This document shows positions 23,218-35,507 of a stretch of DNA of 64,000 bases, piece after piece. The translations under genes and the position numbers were made by a program. The stretch is from assembly GCF_021347895.1 (NCBI RefSeq), contig NC_067127.1:18448984-18512983 (forward strand), read 5' to 3'. Every line of letters begins with the position of its first letter. Positions within the stretch are counted from its first letter, which is position 1. The stretch comes from Acanthochromis polyacanthus (Eukaryota; Chordata; Actinopteri; Pomacentridae). The notes under the pieces are model-generated. The model saw nothing but the letters and a program-made list of their open reading frames with translations, did not search any database and had not been told where the DNA came from.

Positions 23218-24530
23218 GACTCTACACTTCATGGTGATTCGATTACAGTACTGTACATGACTGCTCTCACTGAGTGGCAGCTAGCATTCAGTGCGGTGGA
23301 TATTAGCAGCCGTTCGATATTACGACTCGCCGACCATAAACATACCTCACCCCCCAAAAAAATTTTCTCCTCGAATTTAGACGATTAACAAGAATGACCC
23401 TGGCAATGATAAAATCCGCAGAATTCCGCGGAAAATTCTCATCCCTGGACAGTTGATAATGTGTTAATTGTTGCAGCTTGTGAGCCGTAAAAGGTTTTAA
23501 TCTTTGGGGCCAAGTGTCAGAAAACATTTAGAAATCAACATCAACAAAACACTCAACAAAGATTTGAACATCATTAAAGGGAAATCCAACTTTTGCATGA
23601 CAATGTCTAATTAAGGGACATTTATTTCCAATGTAAATGTGTGATATTCATCCCCTGGACCTTTCTCTTCACATCGTCTTCCACCTGGACTGGTTTGGTT
23701 GGGAGCATGTGCAACAAACATCTGAAAAACTGCACTTTAACATCAATGAATGACACTGAAGTTTAACCTCTCAATAAATGAGACTGAGTCTGGATGTGCT
23801 GCTCTGTCATTAGTTCAAACAAAAGAGGACAGTTCAGATATGACTTGGGAATTAGTTTATTCTGAACAAACATCTCAGACTTTCTGAGCTTCAGCACCTC
23901 TATTTTAACAACAAGCAACTCAAGAGATCCAAAAGTTGCAGAGAGTTAGCTTTAGCTGAGCCAAAGAACATGTGGGATGCCAACCTAGCAAGCATTTCAG
24001 ACTTTTTTCTGTGAATTCTGAGAAATAATTTCCTATTTAATGACAGAACTACACATCTGACCTCAGTCTCATTAAAACACTCTAATTCAGTGTCATCCAT
24101 CCATATTAAAGTGCAGTTACCCAAAATGTTTGGTGCAAGCACACTAGTCTGGTCTGATGCAGTCTCTCGATGATGATGTTTCACGAGTACGTGAGAACAC
24201 AAGTACGGACAGTTACGTACTGAGAAACGGCCATAGTCTTCTTACCGCAAAGGTACAAAGCTGCTTGTCTTCTCCTCTAGCATCAAGAAACGTCTTCAAA
24301 GCTTCTTCAAATCCAAACGAAATACAATCAAAAGATCAAACTAACGTCATTGGTGCATTCAGATGCAGTCGGACAACAAAGTTGTGTTCAGGAGCGTCAG
24401 AAATCGTAGTATCAGAAATGTAAATTTCCATCGAATTTTATTTTTTTTGAGGGGGGGCACACGAGGTGGCCAATCAGATCACAATCATCTGATCATCATC
24501 AGATCACAATCAACCTCAACCCCCCCCCAA

Positions 24531-24552
24531 CACACACACACACACACACACG
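24531..24552. repeat. (AC)n microsatellite
   Basis: An AC run follows a C tract and a twice-repeated ATCAGATCACAATCA segment at 24474-24523. Confidence 0.9.
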
Positions 24553-24719
24553 CGGAAGAACCACCACTGCAGGCCGCTGCAAGTACAGTTAAACCCAAAA
24601 ATGTTCATACCTATGCAAAATGTTGATTTGTGTTGCATTTTTCTTTTACCAGTAGGCTTCTTATAGCTGGAAATAAACTAGTAACAAACGGTTGCACTTC
24701 TTAATCATACAAAATTCTA

Positions 24720-25310
24720 TGTATAGTGTCTTGTTCCATTTGTACAAGGCTGGTCTCAATGACGACCCATGAAAGAGGAACTCCCCTTACACGGGACAGA
24801 CACAAAAACTCGCCTGGACAAAGAAGAAAGCTTTTGGTCATCATTTTTGTGGTTGGCTTGGACAAAATGGAGTTGTTTTGTTTGATGAAAGAAAGGAGAA
24901 GCATTCTACCATAAAAACATCTTCATGATCAAGTGTGGTGGGAGTTTGATACTGTGGAGGTGCTGTCAAAGTAAATGGCAGCATGAGAACAAGAAGATTG
25001 TGAGTCAGTCTGCAGGACTGGTCATGAACCTGCCAACAAGACAATCATCTGAAACATGAAGCCAAAGTGATCAAGAAATGGTTATCAAAAAAACAATATA
25101 AGCATGTTGGAGCAGCCCAGCCACAATCCAGACCTGAGACCTGTCGAGAATCTGTAATGGCAACTAGAGATCAGTGACGAAAAGAAGCCTTTCAACTTCT
25201 AGGGCCTGGAGATTATCACAAAAGAGGGGCAGGACAAAATGGTTGCTTGTTGTCAACTATTTGCTTGCTGAGAATGCAAATAAAGAATTTGTGAGTGATT
25301 GTTGAGAGAG
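24720..25310 (+). pseudogene. Degenerate Tc1-like transposase relic
   Basis: Stop-ridden plus-strand frames still show Tc1 landmarks. VWWEFDTVEVL-like sequence stands where Tc1 has a KHGGGSVMVWG region. EQPSHNPDLRPVENL stands where Tc1 has the WPSQSPDLNPIENLW motif with the catalytic glutamate. Multiple stops and shifts make it non-functional. A TA microsatellite follows at 25338-25365. Confidence 0.6.
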
Positions 25311-25333
25311 GGCAAGAGTAATTCTAGACATGG

Positions 25334-25337
<4 letters not shown>

Positions 25338-25365
<28 letters not shown>
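25338..25365. repeat. (TA)n microsatellite
   Basis: A pure AT/TA run next to the Tc1 relic. Confidence 0.9.
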
Positions 25366-25368
<3 letters not shown>

Positions 25369-25643
25369 ACTAGCATAATGTCCTGTGTTCAATCTTTTGT
25401 CACATCTGTCATTTCCAGCAAGTAGAAACTTATTGGTCAAATACAATTATAAAAAGAATCACTATCTAAATTTGTCATGGACACAAATAATTTGGGGCTC
25501 ATCTGCACTTTCATCTTAAAATTAGATCATCATCTGAGTTAGTGTGACAACTAGTAAATACTGTCACCTAGTGGTTGTTAAGAGGGAACACTTGCAGTGG
25601 AATTAAAGAACCAAATCATTCCTTTGAGCACACCACTCCATCC

Positions 25644-25649
25644 TTTAAT
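25644..25649 (-). terminator. eif3l: Candidate eif3l poly(A) signal ATTAAA
   Basis: On the minus strand ATTAAA lies about 105 bases after the eif3l stop codon, consistent with a short 3' UTR. It is the first plausible signal I find downstream of the stop. Confidence 0.45.
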
Positions 25650-25753
25650 TGTTGTCAGGTTACATAGAAAAGTCATCAATAATAGCTGTCAAAAAACTTG
25701 AAGACTTAAGCAGCAGAGGTCTCCGTCCCTGAGATCTTCTTCACTGCTGCTTT

Positions 25754-28700
25754 TCAAACTCCTCGGTTTGTGGCGCTTCCTGATGTCGCAGTGGTACTGG
25801 TGGCTGGCATCTTCTTCAGTGTCCTGTTCAACTGTAAGGGGACAGTTGGGAATATTTTTCTTATTGCAATACTGGTGTCAACCTCCAATTTCCTTCGGAT
25901 GCCTTTAAAAAAGATTGAGCAACTCTTAAGTTTTGAACCTTCCTTTTCCTGCCAGAGGCATGATGGTTCACTACTCACCTCCTCAAATTTGTGGATCTGT
26001 CTGATGAAAAAGTCTCCATATCGACGAGCAACTTTAGTGTCAGCAATATGGATCATGTCCTGTGGAAGTGTTACACAGAAAACGCAAAGAGTTACTTAAA
26101 TTAGTGTGCATAACATCTTAATTTTTTTTCCCCACCTACTGTTTCATATACACCAGGAGAAGAATGATAAGTAGGGTTGTGTACATGTCAATCAGTGAAA
26201 TCGTGCTGAGACATAACACTAAAAATCTCAGTTACTCCCCAGGATTCATCAGCTCCTGTGATATACCTAAATACTGCATATGACAATACAAAAAGGTCAA
26301 AGGCAGCACTTCCATTTAACAAATGTTCACCTTGTCAATGTAAAAGTCGACCTCAGAAGCAGACTGGAACTCTCCGTCCAGAGCTGAGATGCCGCTGGTC
26401 CACACCAAGTTCTTCATCTTGTGTTTGAAGACGAGCAGCTGAATGCGGAACTCCTGCTCCGTCATGTCCAGGAATCCTGCCAGCTTGGCTACTGGCATGG
26501 TGGTGTAGAGCTTCAAGAAGCTGCAAATAAACACTGTGACTTAGATGGAATTCACACACAGGTTTACTGAAACTAGGAACGATTTAAACCATGTCTAAAA
26601 GGTGAAAGAAGAGGCTATTGAGGAATAATTTTGATAAATGTCAACATGTTCTACCTTCTAATGGTGGACAGCTGGGCCTGCTGCTGCACCTCCTCAGCAA
26701 AGACCTTCAGTTGCTGCTGGAAAGGTTCTTTGTGGTAGTTGGGGTGAACGTTGTCGTAGTTTGGCACCACAGGCGACAAGAACTTGGGACAGGCAAAGCT
26801 GAACAGCTCCTCAAACACCTGCAGATCTCTGAGATGGGAAAAGGAACATTTGAGAACAGTAAGATGCTGTGGTGGCTGTTGGTGGTACTGACAGTGCACC
26901 AAAGGCATCTATCCTGATAAAATGCAGGATTTACAGACTTACTGGTACTCAGTTCATAACAATTCAGAGCAGCTATAGTTGTCCCAGTGCAAAAAGAAGA
27001 AGGTTTCTTTATGCAACATGGAATTATAACAGTCAAGTATCAAACAATGACGGTCTTACAAATACAAAAGGTCCAAGTGGTAATGAATGAATACAGATAA
27101 AATGAGCAATACAGTAAGACAAGCACTGAGCCCACACGTTCCGACACAAGGTAATGATTTCTTTCTTACCCTTTTTGCATACGCAGCATCTTGTCTCCGT
27201 ACTTCTCCCTCAGCTGGGTGTGGATGCTCTCGTCAATGCGCATAGGGTACATGGTGAGAGCGATCGCCAGCAGGCCGTGCATCTGCTCGTTTTGTTTGTT
27301 AATCTAAAAAAATTGAATAAGTATTAGTCCATCAAACAACTTGTATAACCATGTTCTGTGTCGGAAAAAGGAGGGAGAACTTGAAGCTAAAAAGAAAAGC
27401 CTCGATATCGTCTGAGAACTCCTCTGACTGACCATCTCATATTTGTATGTCGACCTCTGGAACATGTTTCTCGTCCTCTGGATGTAGAGCAGGATGTTGG
27501 CGAAGACTCGGATTGCGTCCTGGTAACGTCTCATCATTAGGTAGGCAAAACCCACATAGTAATAGGTGGTGATCTGGCACTCTGGCACACGGGAGTACAT
27601 GCTCTGAAAGACAGGAAACAAGAGAGACACAGAGGACAAGACAGGAGAAAGGTTTTAAATGTTGAAACAGTACACTGCATCATCACCCAGTCACCAGTAC
27701 AGTCTGTCACTCTGTACATCAAACGCAGTAAATCGGGTCGTACCTTCTTGTTGAGCTCAATGTTCTCCAGGACTTTGATGGCTTGGTAATAATCACCAAG
27801 CAGAGAGTGAAGCCTCAGCAGACCAACCAAGCTGAAGTAGCCCAACATCTTGTACAGGGAGTGACGTCCATATTCTCCAGCCACACTCTCTGGGTCTCCT
27901 GGAGTACGGCAACAGAAAACATGTTAACAGCATTGTATGCTCCAATACTGAATACAGTCCACAAGTTGAGTGTACTTAATACTGTTTTTACACTTGAAGA
28001 CTTTAACAGGGCTGTCACAATCGTGCAATTTTAGTTGTCATTAAAAAAACTGCAATTAAAAATGAATTCTCCTACAACTTATTGGCTTCTGTCTTTTCCA
28101 TTTGGATTTAAACTAAAATGAGCCCACAGTGACACAGTCGTGTTTGGGTTTCTTGCAACTAAATACATGACATTAATGTCAGAAGTTGCTCACTGAAATG
28201 CAGTTAGTCGAATACTAGAAGCATCTCCAGATCAACAGTTGGTGCCATTAAGCCATAGCAGAGGACAGGGACACAAACAGCGGAAAATGATTTGAAAATA
28301 GTGATTGAAAGAAGACTTTCTGTTGCCTTAAATCAGCTGTTTGTGTACAGGTAAATGAAAACAAAACCAAAATGACCGTGGTCACCTCAAAGCGTTTATA
28401 CAATACCGTTCAAAAGTTTGGGGTCATCCGGGCAAATTCATGTTTTCCATGAAAACTCACACTTTTATTCATGTGCTAACATAACTGGACAAGGGTTTTC
28501 CAATCATCAATTAGCCTTTCAACACCATTAGCTAACACAATGTAGCATTAGAACTCAGGAGTGATGGTTGCTGGAAACTAGAAAAGCACTCAGAGAGCAC
28601 AGTACTCCGTCAAGGCTGCTCAGTTGACGTATTATTTCTAACAGATGAAATGTTTAATAAAAAATGACCTTGTGCTGAGTACAGGCATGTGTTATGCATG

Positions 28701-31700
28701 TGCATGTTATATATGAATACCAAACTGCATGTAAATGACACTTATGAAGGTGTGCTGATCAGTTCATCACTTTTGGCAAGCCTTTGTTTTGCTAGTGTTA
28801 AAATAACAGTTCCCTCCATGTTTTTTATTTTGAAGGCGGATTTTTAATGTTTCGGGCTTTTATTTTGTAACCATTCCAGCGGCACAGGAAGTGTTGTCTA
28901 AGAAGCGGTTACTTGACATGACGAAGACACTGCCATAAAGTCAGAAAATTCACATAAAGATGACAGAAAATGGTTCCACACTTTTGCTGCCTAGCAAAGG
29001 ATGTGTTTAAACTTATAAGCACCTAGCAGGGACAAGGTGTTACGGTGAAGAAATGAGGGAAGGACAGAAAGGTGAATTTGTGTTCAAATACGGCTGAACT
29101 TCACATGTCTGGCTGGGGTTTGCTACATACACCCCCTGTCAAAAGATTTGAGACAGGCTCTAATTTATTTGAATGAGAAAGTGTCTCAAAACTTTTGACG
29201 GGGTGTATGTGAGCTAAATATGTAGCGTCGGCAGGAATTGATGAGAAACACCCTACAGTTTAATCGTTTCCTCCTTGTATGATTTCCAACTGGTAAATCA
29301 TGGTCAATTCGTAGGAGGATCGCCATTATGTGATTGTCAGCGGGTAGGAGACAGTGGGGGGCACACTAGCGTTTAACCGACTTGTAAAATACTAAACGTT
29401 TAATAAATGAGTAGGCGGTTAAACGATTAAACGACTAGTTGCGCACATCCCTAATAGTTACAGCCACGCTGTGCAGGCTGCTGTAACTGGCAATGGGAAA
29501 TCTTTAACAAAGCGTGAATCCATATTATAAGCCGCACCAATGCCAAAATTTAATCACTTAGTCCTTGTGTCATTTCTGACCTTCCCTGAAAATGTCATCC
29601 AAACCCGTTGGTCTGTTTTTCCGTAATGTTTCACACAGACAGATTCACAGATTCAGGTACACCGGCCATCATATAACTCCGCCATTTCCTTGGCGGAGTA
29701 ATCAGCCATTTCCAGCTAGAATAGTCATTTACCACATTAACAACATCTAGAGTATATTTCTGATTCATTTAACGTTCCAGTGACCCCAGACTTATGACAG
29801 GTGTTCTTCATAAACAGAAATAATTCTTTTGAAATCATTAATGTTCCCATATAAGCTCCCTCCTACTAAAACACTGTTCTTTACCTCCACTGGTGTAGAC
29901 CTCAAGCTGACGGTTAATGTTGCTCTTGTCCACCAGAGAATGGAGAACGTTGAGGACACTGTGGACGTTCCAGATCTTTGGGTTGTTCCTCAGGAACTCG
30001 ATTTCCTCCTCTGACTTTTTGGCCGTCTTACAGCGGTACTGACTGAAGGACTGGAACTGAAGAGCAAAGAGAGCAAATCCCACATCTATCAGCAACATTT
30101 AGACATACTTTATACAGGCTGTTCAATAATAGAGAGACAGAAGGCATTAACCAAATAGGCTACTTGCATAAGCACTAATAAAACAATCATTGAAAAACGT
30201 GTCAGTGTCATGCTTAATAGACCACCCATCTGGTACTCGATGCAGTTACAAACAACTATAAAATTAACAGCAACTACTATCTGACCTTGTCTTTGTTTTA
30301 TCTCTCATGTTTGTGCATTTGTTTGGGAATAGTCTTGTTAACCAAGGACGCAATAAAAAAGGGTATAATCCACTGTACCTGGTAGATGAACTCATCAATG
30401 ATGTCCCAGAGCCACTGGTTTGGCAGCTCCAAGGGGGCTGGGCCATCAGCATCTGTTTGGAGTCACATTCTCAAATGACTGATCTTTCATCAGCTGTGAT
30501 TTTACACTGATAACTGCAGGTAAGAGAAAAAATAAGAGTAATATTTTTGAAACTTACTGAGAATGTAGTTGAAGAGGTTGCAGTAATTGTAGTATGACTC
30601 AAACCTCTGGTCCAAAGTAGGTCCACCCTGATTACACAGAAAACTAGATTTATTACAAAATACTGGAAAAGTTTTCACACAGTTATCAAGACAGACATAA
30701 AGAAGTGTTTCTACCGAGCAGATACTCACGCTGACTTTAGCGTAGATGTGTCTGTAATAGAGTTCCTTATAGAGGATGAGGAACACAGCATCTGTAGACC
30801 ATAACAAGCAAAGCTGACGTGAAACAGCTCCACTGACCAACTACACCGAGATGACCTCATTGATTGCTAGACTGTAAAATCTGTTTAAAATCTGAGAGGT
30901 GTGTAAATGAATACAGCTGTACAAACACCAACTAAATCACACCATTAATAACATATATATCTGGGCAATTGCAAGAATGAGCCAATATCTTACGCGTCAT
31001 TTGTCTCATTTCACATTTCAGTTCAATTCAAACAACTTTACTACTCACAATTGGGCCAATTCAATTAAAGCACATTGTTGTAGGCTACACAATACAAAGT
31101 ATATATACACGCATACACATACAGACACATCCGATTATGCATATGTATGCATAACTCTCTGAACCCAAAACCCAGTGTCAGGTTTAAAAAGGCATGTTAT
31201 CTAAGTAAATAAATAAATAACCAAAACTCCATTATTTGTCTGAGTCAGAAAATGTGAAAACAGAAGGAACTGTTATTTTTTCAATTTCCCAACAGCAGTT
31301 TGTGTGTGACAAAACACTTTCCTTGAGAACATTAACCAAATCTAAGCTTATAATTACAATATTTCTTCTGAATTATTTTATTGTGCATGTCTCTCTTTTT
31401 TTTTTTTAGAAAATCATCAAAAATTAACAATTTAACCGATAAATGCTCACTCACCGTTGCCAACAAGTGAAGCGATGGCCTCAGCTTCTGGCCAGGGAGA
31501 AGTCTTGAAGAAACGGTCAGTCAATTTGTTCCAGCTGAACCGGAACAAAATAGGAAAGGTAAAATACTCGTCATATACACACACATACAGCTGTAATGAC
31601 TCTGCTAAAGAAGGCAACACCATCTCCATGGAATAAGACAACTACACAGAGTGTTGGGTTCACCTGTTCTCATAAACATCCTGGATCTCATAGATCTTCT

Positions 31701-32486
31701 GCTCAATGCTCTCACTGGACACTCGGTTAGACTGCAGCTCATAAACCTTCTGGTCGATCAGGTCCGAGATGGTCTTGTGGAAATACTGCAGGAAGTTCTT
31801 GATCACCTCTGGGATGACGTGGTAGGTCTGCTGCTCATACTGCCTCTCAAAGGCCAAGTCTGCTTTGGGGTCACCTGCAAGGAGATGGGGGGGGAGTGAG
31901 GAGGAGACAATGACACACTGACTCTACACTAAGCTACTTTAAATGTGTGCAATTATTAGTTTACGTACTGACTTTTACACCTACTGGGTTATGAAGTAAC
32001 TATCAACAGTTTATACATGAAAGTAATCTAACATACATAGAGATAAATACAGGATAAAGATGTGTTTACTAACCAGTGTGCAGGTCGTAGTCGTTCGGGT
32101 AGGCGTACGGATCGTACTGTGGGGAAACAGAGCAACTACACAATTATTACTGATGCAAAGTTAATATCTGTTAGGCAGGTACTTATCATCAACGTTAGCT
32201 TATTTTGCAAGTTAATATATTCTCTATTACCCTAAACTAGCTAAGTAACGATACAGTGGTGGTATAGAGAGTTTCGTGGTAAAGTTACCGTCTCATCATC
32301 ATCATTTAAATCATGCTAGCTCAGAGCTGGCTACTGTTGTACTACAGCGGTGGACTAATGCTAGCTACACAGTTAACGAGCTAACCGGCTACCGCTAACT
32401 AACGTGCCACTGGTAATATCATAACACCGTTGGAATGTCTGGAAGAAAACGAGTGTACTGACATCTTCTTCGTCGTGGTATGACAT
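25754..32486 (-). CDS. eif3l: Eukaryotic translation initiation factor 3 subunit L, complete
   Basis: eIF3L is a PCI-domain subunit of the eIF3 complex, which helps load mRNA and initiator tRNA on the 40S ribosome. Minus-strand exons: 32463-32486, 32074-32116, 31664-31874, 31455-31534, 30730-30791, 30558-30627, 30379-30452, 29885-30056, 27744-27898, 27433-27603, 27170-27303, 26655-26828, 26331-26520, 25979-26059, 25754-25831. They sum to 1719 bases (572 residues plus stop; the human protein is about 564). All junctions are GT-AG and frame-consistent. The protein starts [19 protein letters not shown]. It includes [19 protein letters not shown] and [19 protein letters not shown], and, in the C-terminal PCI region, [20 protein letters not shown] and [18 protein letters not shown]. 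The end, [17 protein letters not shown], is longer and more Ser/Thr-rich than the human end I recall. Confidence 0.97.
28408..28570. mobile_element. Tc1-type MITE fragment in eif3l intron 8
   Basis: The segment begins ACCGTTCAAAAGTTTGGGGTC, a terminus seen on many Tc1-derived fish MITEs. It continues with TTTTCCATGAAAACTCAC. The opposite terminus is not present, so it is a fragment. Confidence 0.45.
29125..29210. mobile_element. 86-bp hairpin MITE in eif3l intron 8
   Basis: ACATACACCCCCTGTCAAAAG (29125-29145) is the inverted match of CTTTTGACGGGGTGTATGT (29192-29210) with a 2-base indel. Inner arms TTTGAGACA and TGTCTCAAA continue the pairing. The whole unit could fold into one long hairpin. 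Confidence 0.75.
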
Positions 32487-32700
32487 GATGCTAGTTATAA
32501 ATCCAAGCTCGTCAGATATTGGAGTGAAAAAGGAGAAAATGTGCCCGGCTAGCGAACGCCGCTAAACCACGCAACAGGCGCTGGAGAGGCAGAAGGAAGA
32601 GGAAATTACGTACGGTTGAGACACATTGCTGGAGCATTATGGGAAATTGAGTGTCTGTAGTGCCTTAATGACGGTTGATGGTTGGAGGCATAGATATATG
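32487..32700. promoter_or_regulatory. eif3l: eif3l 5' flank
   Basis: This stretch upstream of the eif3l start codon holds the presumed 5' UTR and promoter. I see no TATA box. The sequence is moderately GC-rich near 32545-32620 and then grades into the 175-bp tandem repeat. The transcription start is not determinable here. Confidence 0.35.
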
Positions 32701-33262
32701 CTGAAAAAACAGTAAAATGTGCCTTTATTGCATTTTCACAAATAGAATAAAGTTTTCACAAATCAGACACTATGTTTTTATGAATCTACAGGCTCTGTAG
32801 AATAATTCAGTCCAGATTTGATGAGTCTAGGTGTAGCGGTTCTCAACCTGGACCTGGTCTAATGTGGTCTATATGCTGACAAAACAGTAAAATGTGCCTT
32901 TATTGCATTTTCACAAATAGAATAAAGTTTTCACAAATCAGACACTATGTTTTTATGAATCTACAGGCTCTGTAGAATAATTCAGTCCAGATTTGAAGAG
33001 TCTAGGTGTAGCGGTTCTCGACCTGGACCTGATCTAATGTGGTCTGGATGAGAAAAAAACTGTAAAATGTGCCTTTATTGCATTTTCACAAATAGAATAA
33101 AGTTTTCACAAATCAGAGACTGTGTTTTTATGAATCTACAGGCTCTGCAGAATAATTCAGTCCAGATTTGAAGAGTGTAGGTACAGTGGTTTTCAATCTG
33201 GACCTGGTCTAATAAGGACTGGTTATAAAGCAAAAACGGTGAAATATCCCCTTAAACGTTTT
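32699..33262. repeat. Tandem repeat, 175-bp unit, 3.2 copies
   Basis: The word GTAAAATGTGCCTTTATTGC recurs at 32712, 32887 and 33062, a spacing of 175. A diverged partial fourth copy starts near 33225. Each unit includes CACAAATAGAATAAAGTTTTC, CTACAGGCTCTG and CCTGGACCTG. Copies 1-3 differ by a few substitutions only, so the expansion is fairly recent. It lies 213 bases upstream of the eif3l start codon. Confidence 0.93.
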
Positions 33263-33573
33263 CACAAATAAAATACTAATTTTACCAATACAATACCTCT
33301 TGTCAGGCATAGTTAATGTCTTACCCAAATGTCTAAAATGTTTACACATCAAGAAGTGTCGAAAAGAACAGATAATCAGTGGATAAACTGTCGCACGGCA
33401 CATTCATTTCATTTCCCCTTAACTTTTCCCTTAAGTGCCGAATCGGAAGCTGCTGAATCGGAAGCTAACTTCAGCGTTGTCCTGGACTCCTCATCAGCAC
33501 AGCACACACCTGCAAAGAGAGAGAGAGCAAGGCCGAGGGAGGAGAGAGCCCTGCCACAGCTCACAGCCTAAGC

Positions 33574-33790
33574 CAGGGATGTCAAACTCATTCCACAAAG
33601 GGCCGGCGTGGCTGCAGGTTTTTGTTCCAACTAAGCAGCATCATACCAGACCTGACTCATTTAATCAACCGATCTCAGTCTGCAGACAGGTGATTGGTCA
33701 GACTGTGTGCTCTAGGTTACAGCATTTAGTTCCAACATATCTACAGCACACAGTCTGACCAATCACCTGTCTGAAGACAGGTTTTAATTT
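33574..33790. mobile_element. hAT-type MITE fragment with perfect 29-bp inverted repeat
   Basis: The left end CAGGGATGTCAAACTCATTCC resembles common fish hAT MITE termini. Inside, 33683-33711 (starting CAGACAGGTGATTGG) and 33745-33773 are perfect inverted repeats of 29 bases around a 33-base loop. The matching right terminus is not seen, so the copy is truncated. Confidence 0.65.
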
Positions 33791-33924
33791 AGGAATCATC
33801 ATTAATGATATTAGCTGCTCTTCTGCGTTTTGTATGAGGAGTAGAAATGTTTGCAAATATTTGCAAAACTGAATGCAAAAGTGAAAATATCTGTGTACAT
33901 AACAAAATCCTGGGAGATGATTAA

Positions 33925-34417
33925 CCCTCCTGTTGTCCTCATTTACAGGTACCAAAAAATATTGTGTCCTTGTTTTCCTTGAAAAAAATCCAAAAATTTA
34001 GTATAAAAAGTTTCCCAAATTTCTGAAAATTTGCAAAACCTTCAGAATAAAAAAATTCCAGTCATTCCTTCAAGATTTCCTTAAATGTTTTATTTTAACC
34101 CCCCCCCCCCAAAAAAAAAAAATGGCAAGAAAATTCTTGTAAATAATTTTTTAAAAAAAATTAGTAAAAGTCTTCCCAAAAAATCCTAAAATTATCTAAA
34201 ATGATTACATATATATCGGTAAAACGTCTAATATCTTCTTTAAGAACATTCACAAAAAATCAATAAAATTCCAGCAAAATTCGCTGGATTTTGGTTGATT
34301 TTTAAGAAAAATATTTAACATTTCTTTTTTTCACCAAAAAAAAAATGTTGAAAATGTGGAAAGTTTCACTGTAAAAAATATTTTTTTCCCCACATTTTCA
34401 AATTTTACACACGAGGG
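33925..34417. mobile_element. piggyBac-like MITE flanked by TTAA
   Basis: The element starts CCCTCCTGTTG and ends ACGAGGG. It is flanked exactly by TTAA at 33921-33924 and 34418-34421. TTAA duplication and CCCT/AGGG ends fit piggyBac-type elements. The 493-bp interior is AT-rich with poly-C and poly-A tracts and no open frame. Confidence 0.7.
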
Positions 34418-34421
34418 TTAA

Positions 34422-35507
34422 ATACTCGGCATCCACTTGTGATAACGTGTAGCTACTTGTAGACACCGTTAGGTGGCGTCATAGTCACAAAGTGCTGCTC
34501 TGCATTATTTAAAGCAGACTCGGATGGTCGCGCACTCTGGTAAACTCAAGTAAGCTCTGTCAAGAGGAACACCAAGCAGAAACTCGATACTCATTCATGT
34601 CACTTCGGCTTCATCGTTGATTTCTTTCAGTATTACTGCGCTGATGAGTGAGCTGATTTAGTGCAATATGGGATTTAAATAAATCTAAGGGCCAAACTGT
34701 AAAATTACTTTGATTTTATGGAAGTAAAATAGTGGATTCTGTCAGTGCTTGTGTATTGTTTTAACCTGAAGGACTTCGTGTAACTTTCTTAGGAGAATGT
34801 TATTATAAGCTGAGAGAGACGCCAGAAAATCCAAATTGTAATTCGAAGTCTGTGTGTGGTTAGCCGTGAGATAATCTGAGCTCAGAATAAGAAATGTGTC
34901 CTGACGCTCCCAGCAGACAGTAGCCTGTCTGATCCCCCTCCTCTCCTTCCCAGTCGAACATCCTCATAGGATCTTCTGAGAAAAAATGATTTTCATGCTG
35001 TAGTTTTGAAGGAGAGGGAGGTGAAAGACAAGAATACCTGACGTGTTTGCCTCAGCTACCAGCAGCAGACGGAGCCCCTCCAAACCTACACCTACGTACC
35101 TGCCCACCGGCTGGGGAACTGCGTGCATCCGATAAGGGATCTAGTCCACAAAATCAAGTGTAGAGGAAAGGGGTGTGGAAACAAGAAGTCGAACTGGAGA
35201 GAGGGAGAAAGAGAGAAGAGACACCGAGGGAGGGGAAAAGGTCAGGGACACGGGGGGGTTTATCGCACTGCCAGAAATAAGGAGAGTGTCTACACAAACG
35301 GTTTGGCAGACGAAACCAAGGAAACGAAGTGAAATAAACCAGCAACCCCTCTCTGACTCTGACACTTTGCGCAAGGACTAGTGTGGATTTTTGACTATTT
35401 TCGACTTCTACCAGGGACACTTTTTGTGTTTCGGCGAAGTCCAAGCAACACAGAGTGAAGTTTGGACCGTGCGTAATTTGGAGAGTTTATTGCCACGCTG
35501 CGTCAGG
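34422..35507. promoter_or_regulatory. smoc2: smoc2 upstream region and presumed 5' UTR
   Basis: No gene is recognised. A TATTTAAAG box-like word at about 34506 precedes GCAGACTCGG. The last 400 bases are G/A-rich and carry an upstream ATG (35123) opening a 69-codon frame that ends before the smoc2 start, so a uORF is possible if transcription begins upstream of it. The start site is unknown. Confidence 0.35.

Noticed and set aside
31921..32460. Box C/D snoRNA in eif3l introns 1-2 (TGATGA word on the minus strand near 32300)
   Set aside because: The word is part of a simple ATG repeat and no matching D box with terminal stem was found.
35154..35444. Minus-strand frames upstream of smoc2
   Set aside because: They mirror a purine-rich presumed 5' UTR. 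Composition explains the lack of stops.
34440..35500. CRISPR-like or bacterial regulatory repeats
   Set aside because: No regularly spaced short repeats were seen anywhere in the window, and the gene structure is eukaryotic throughout.
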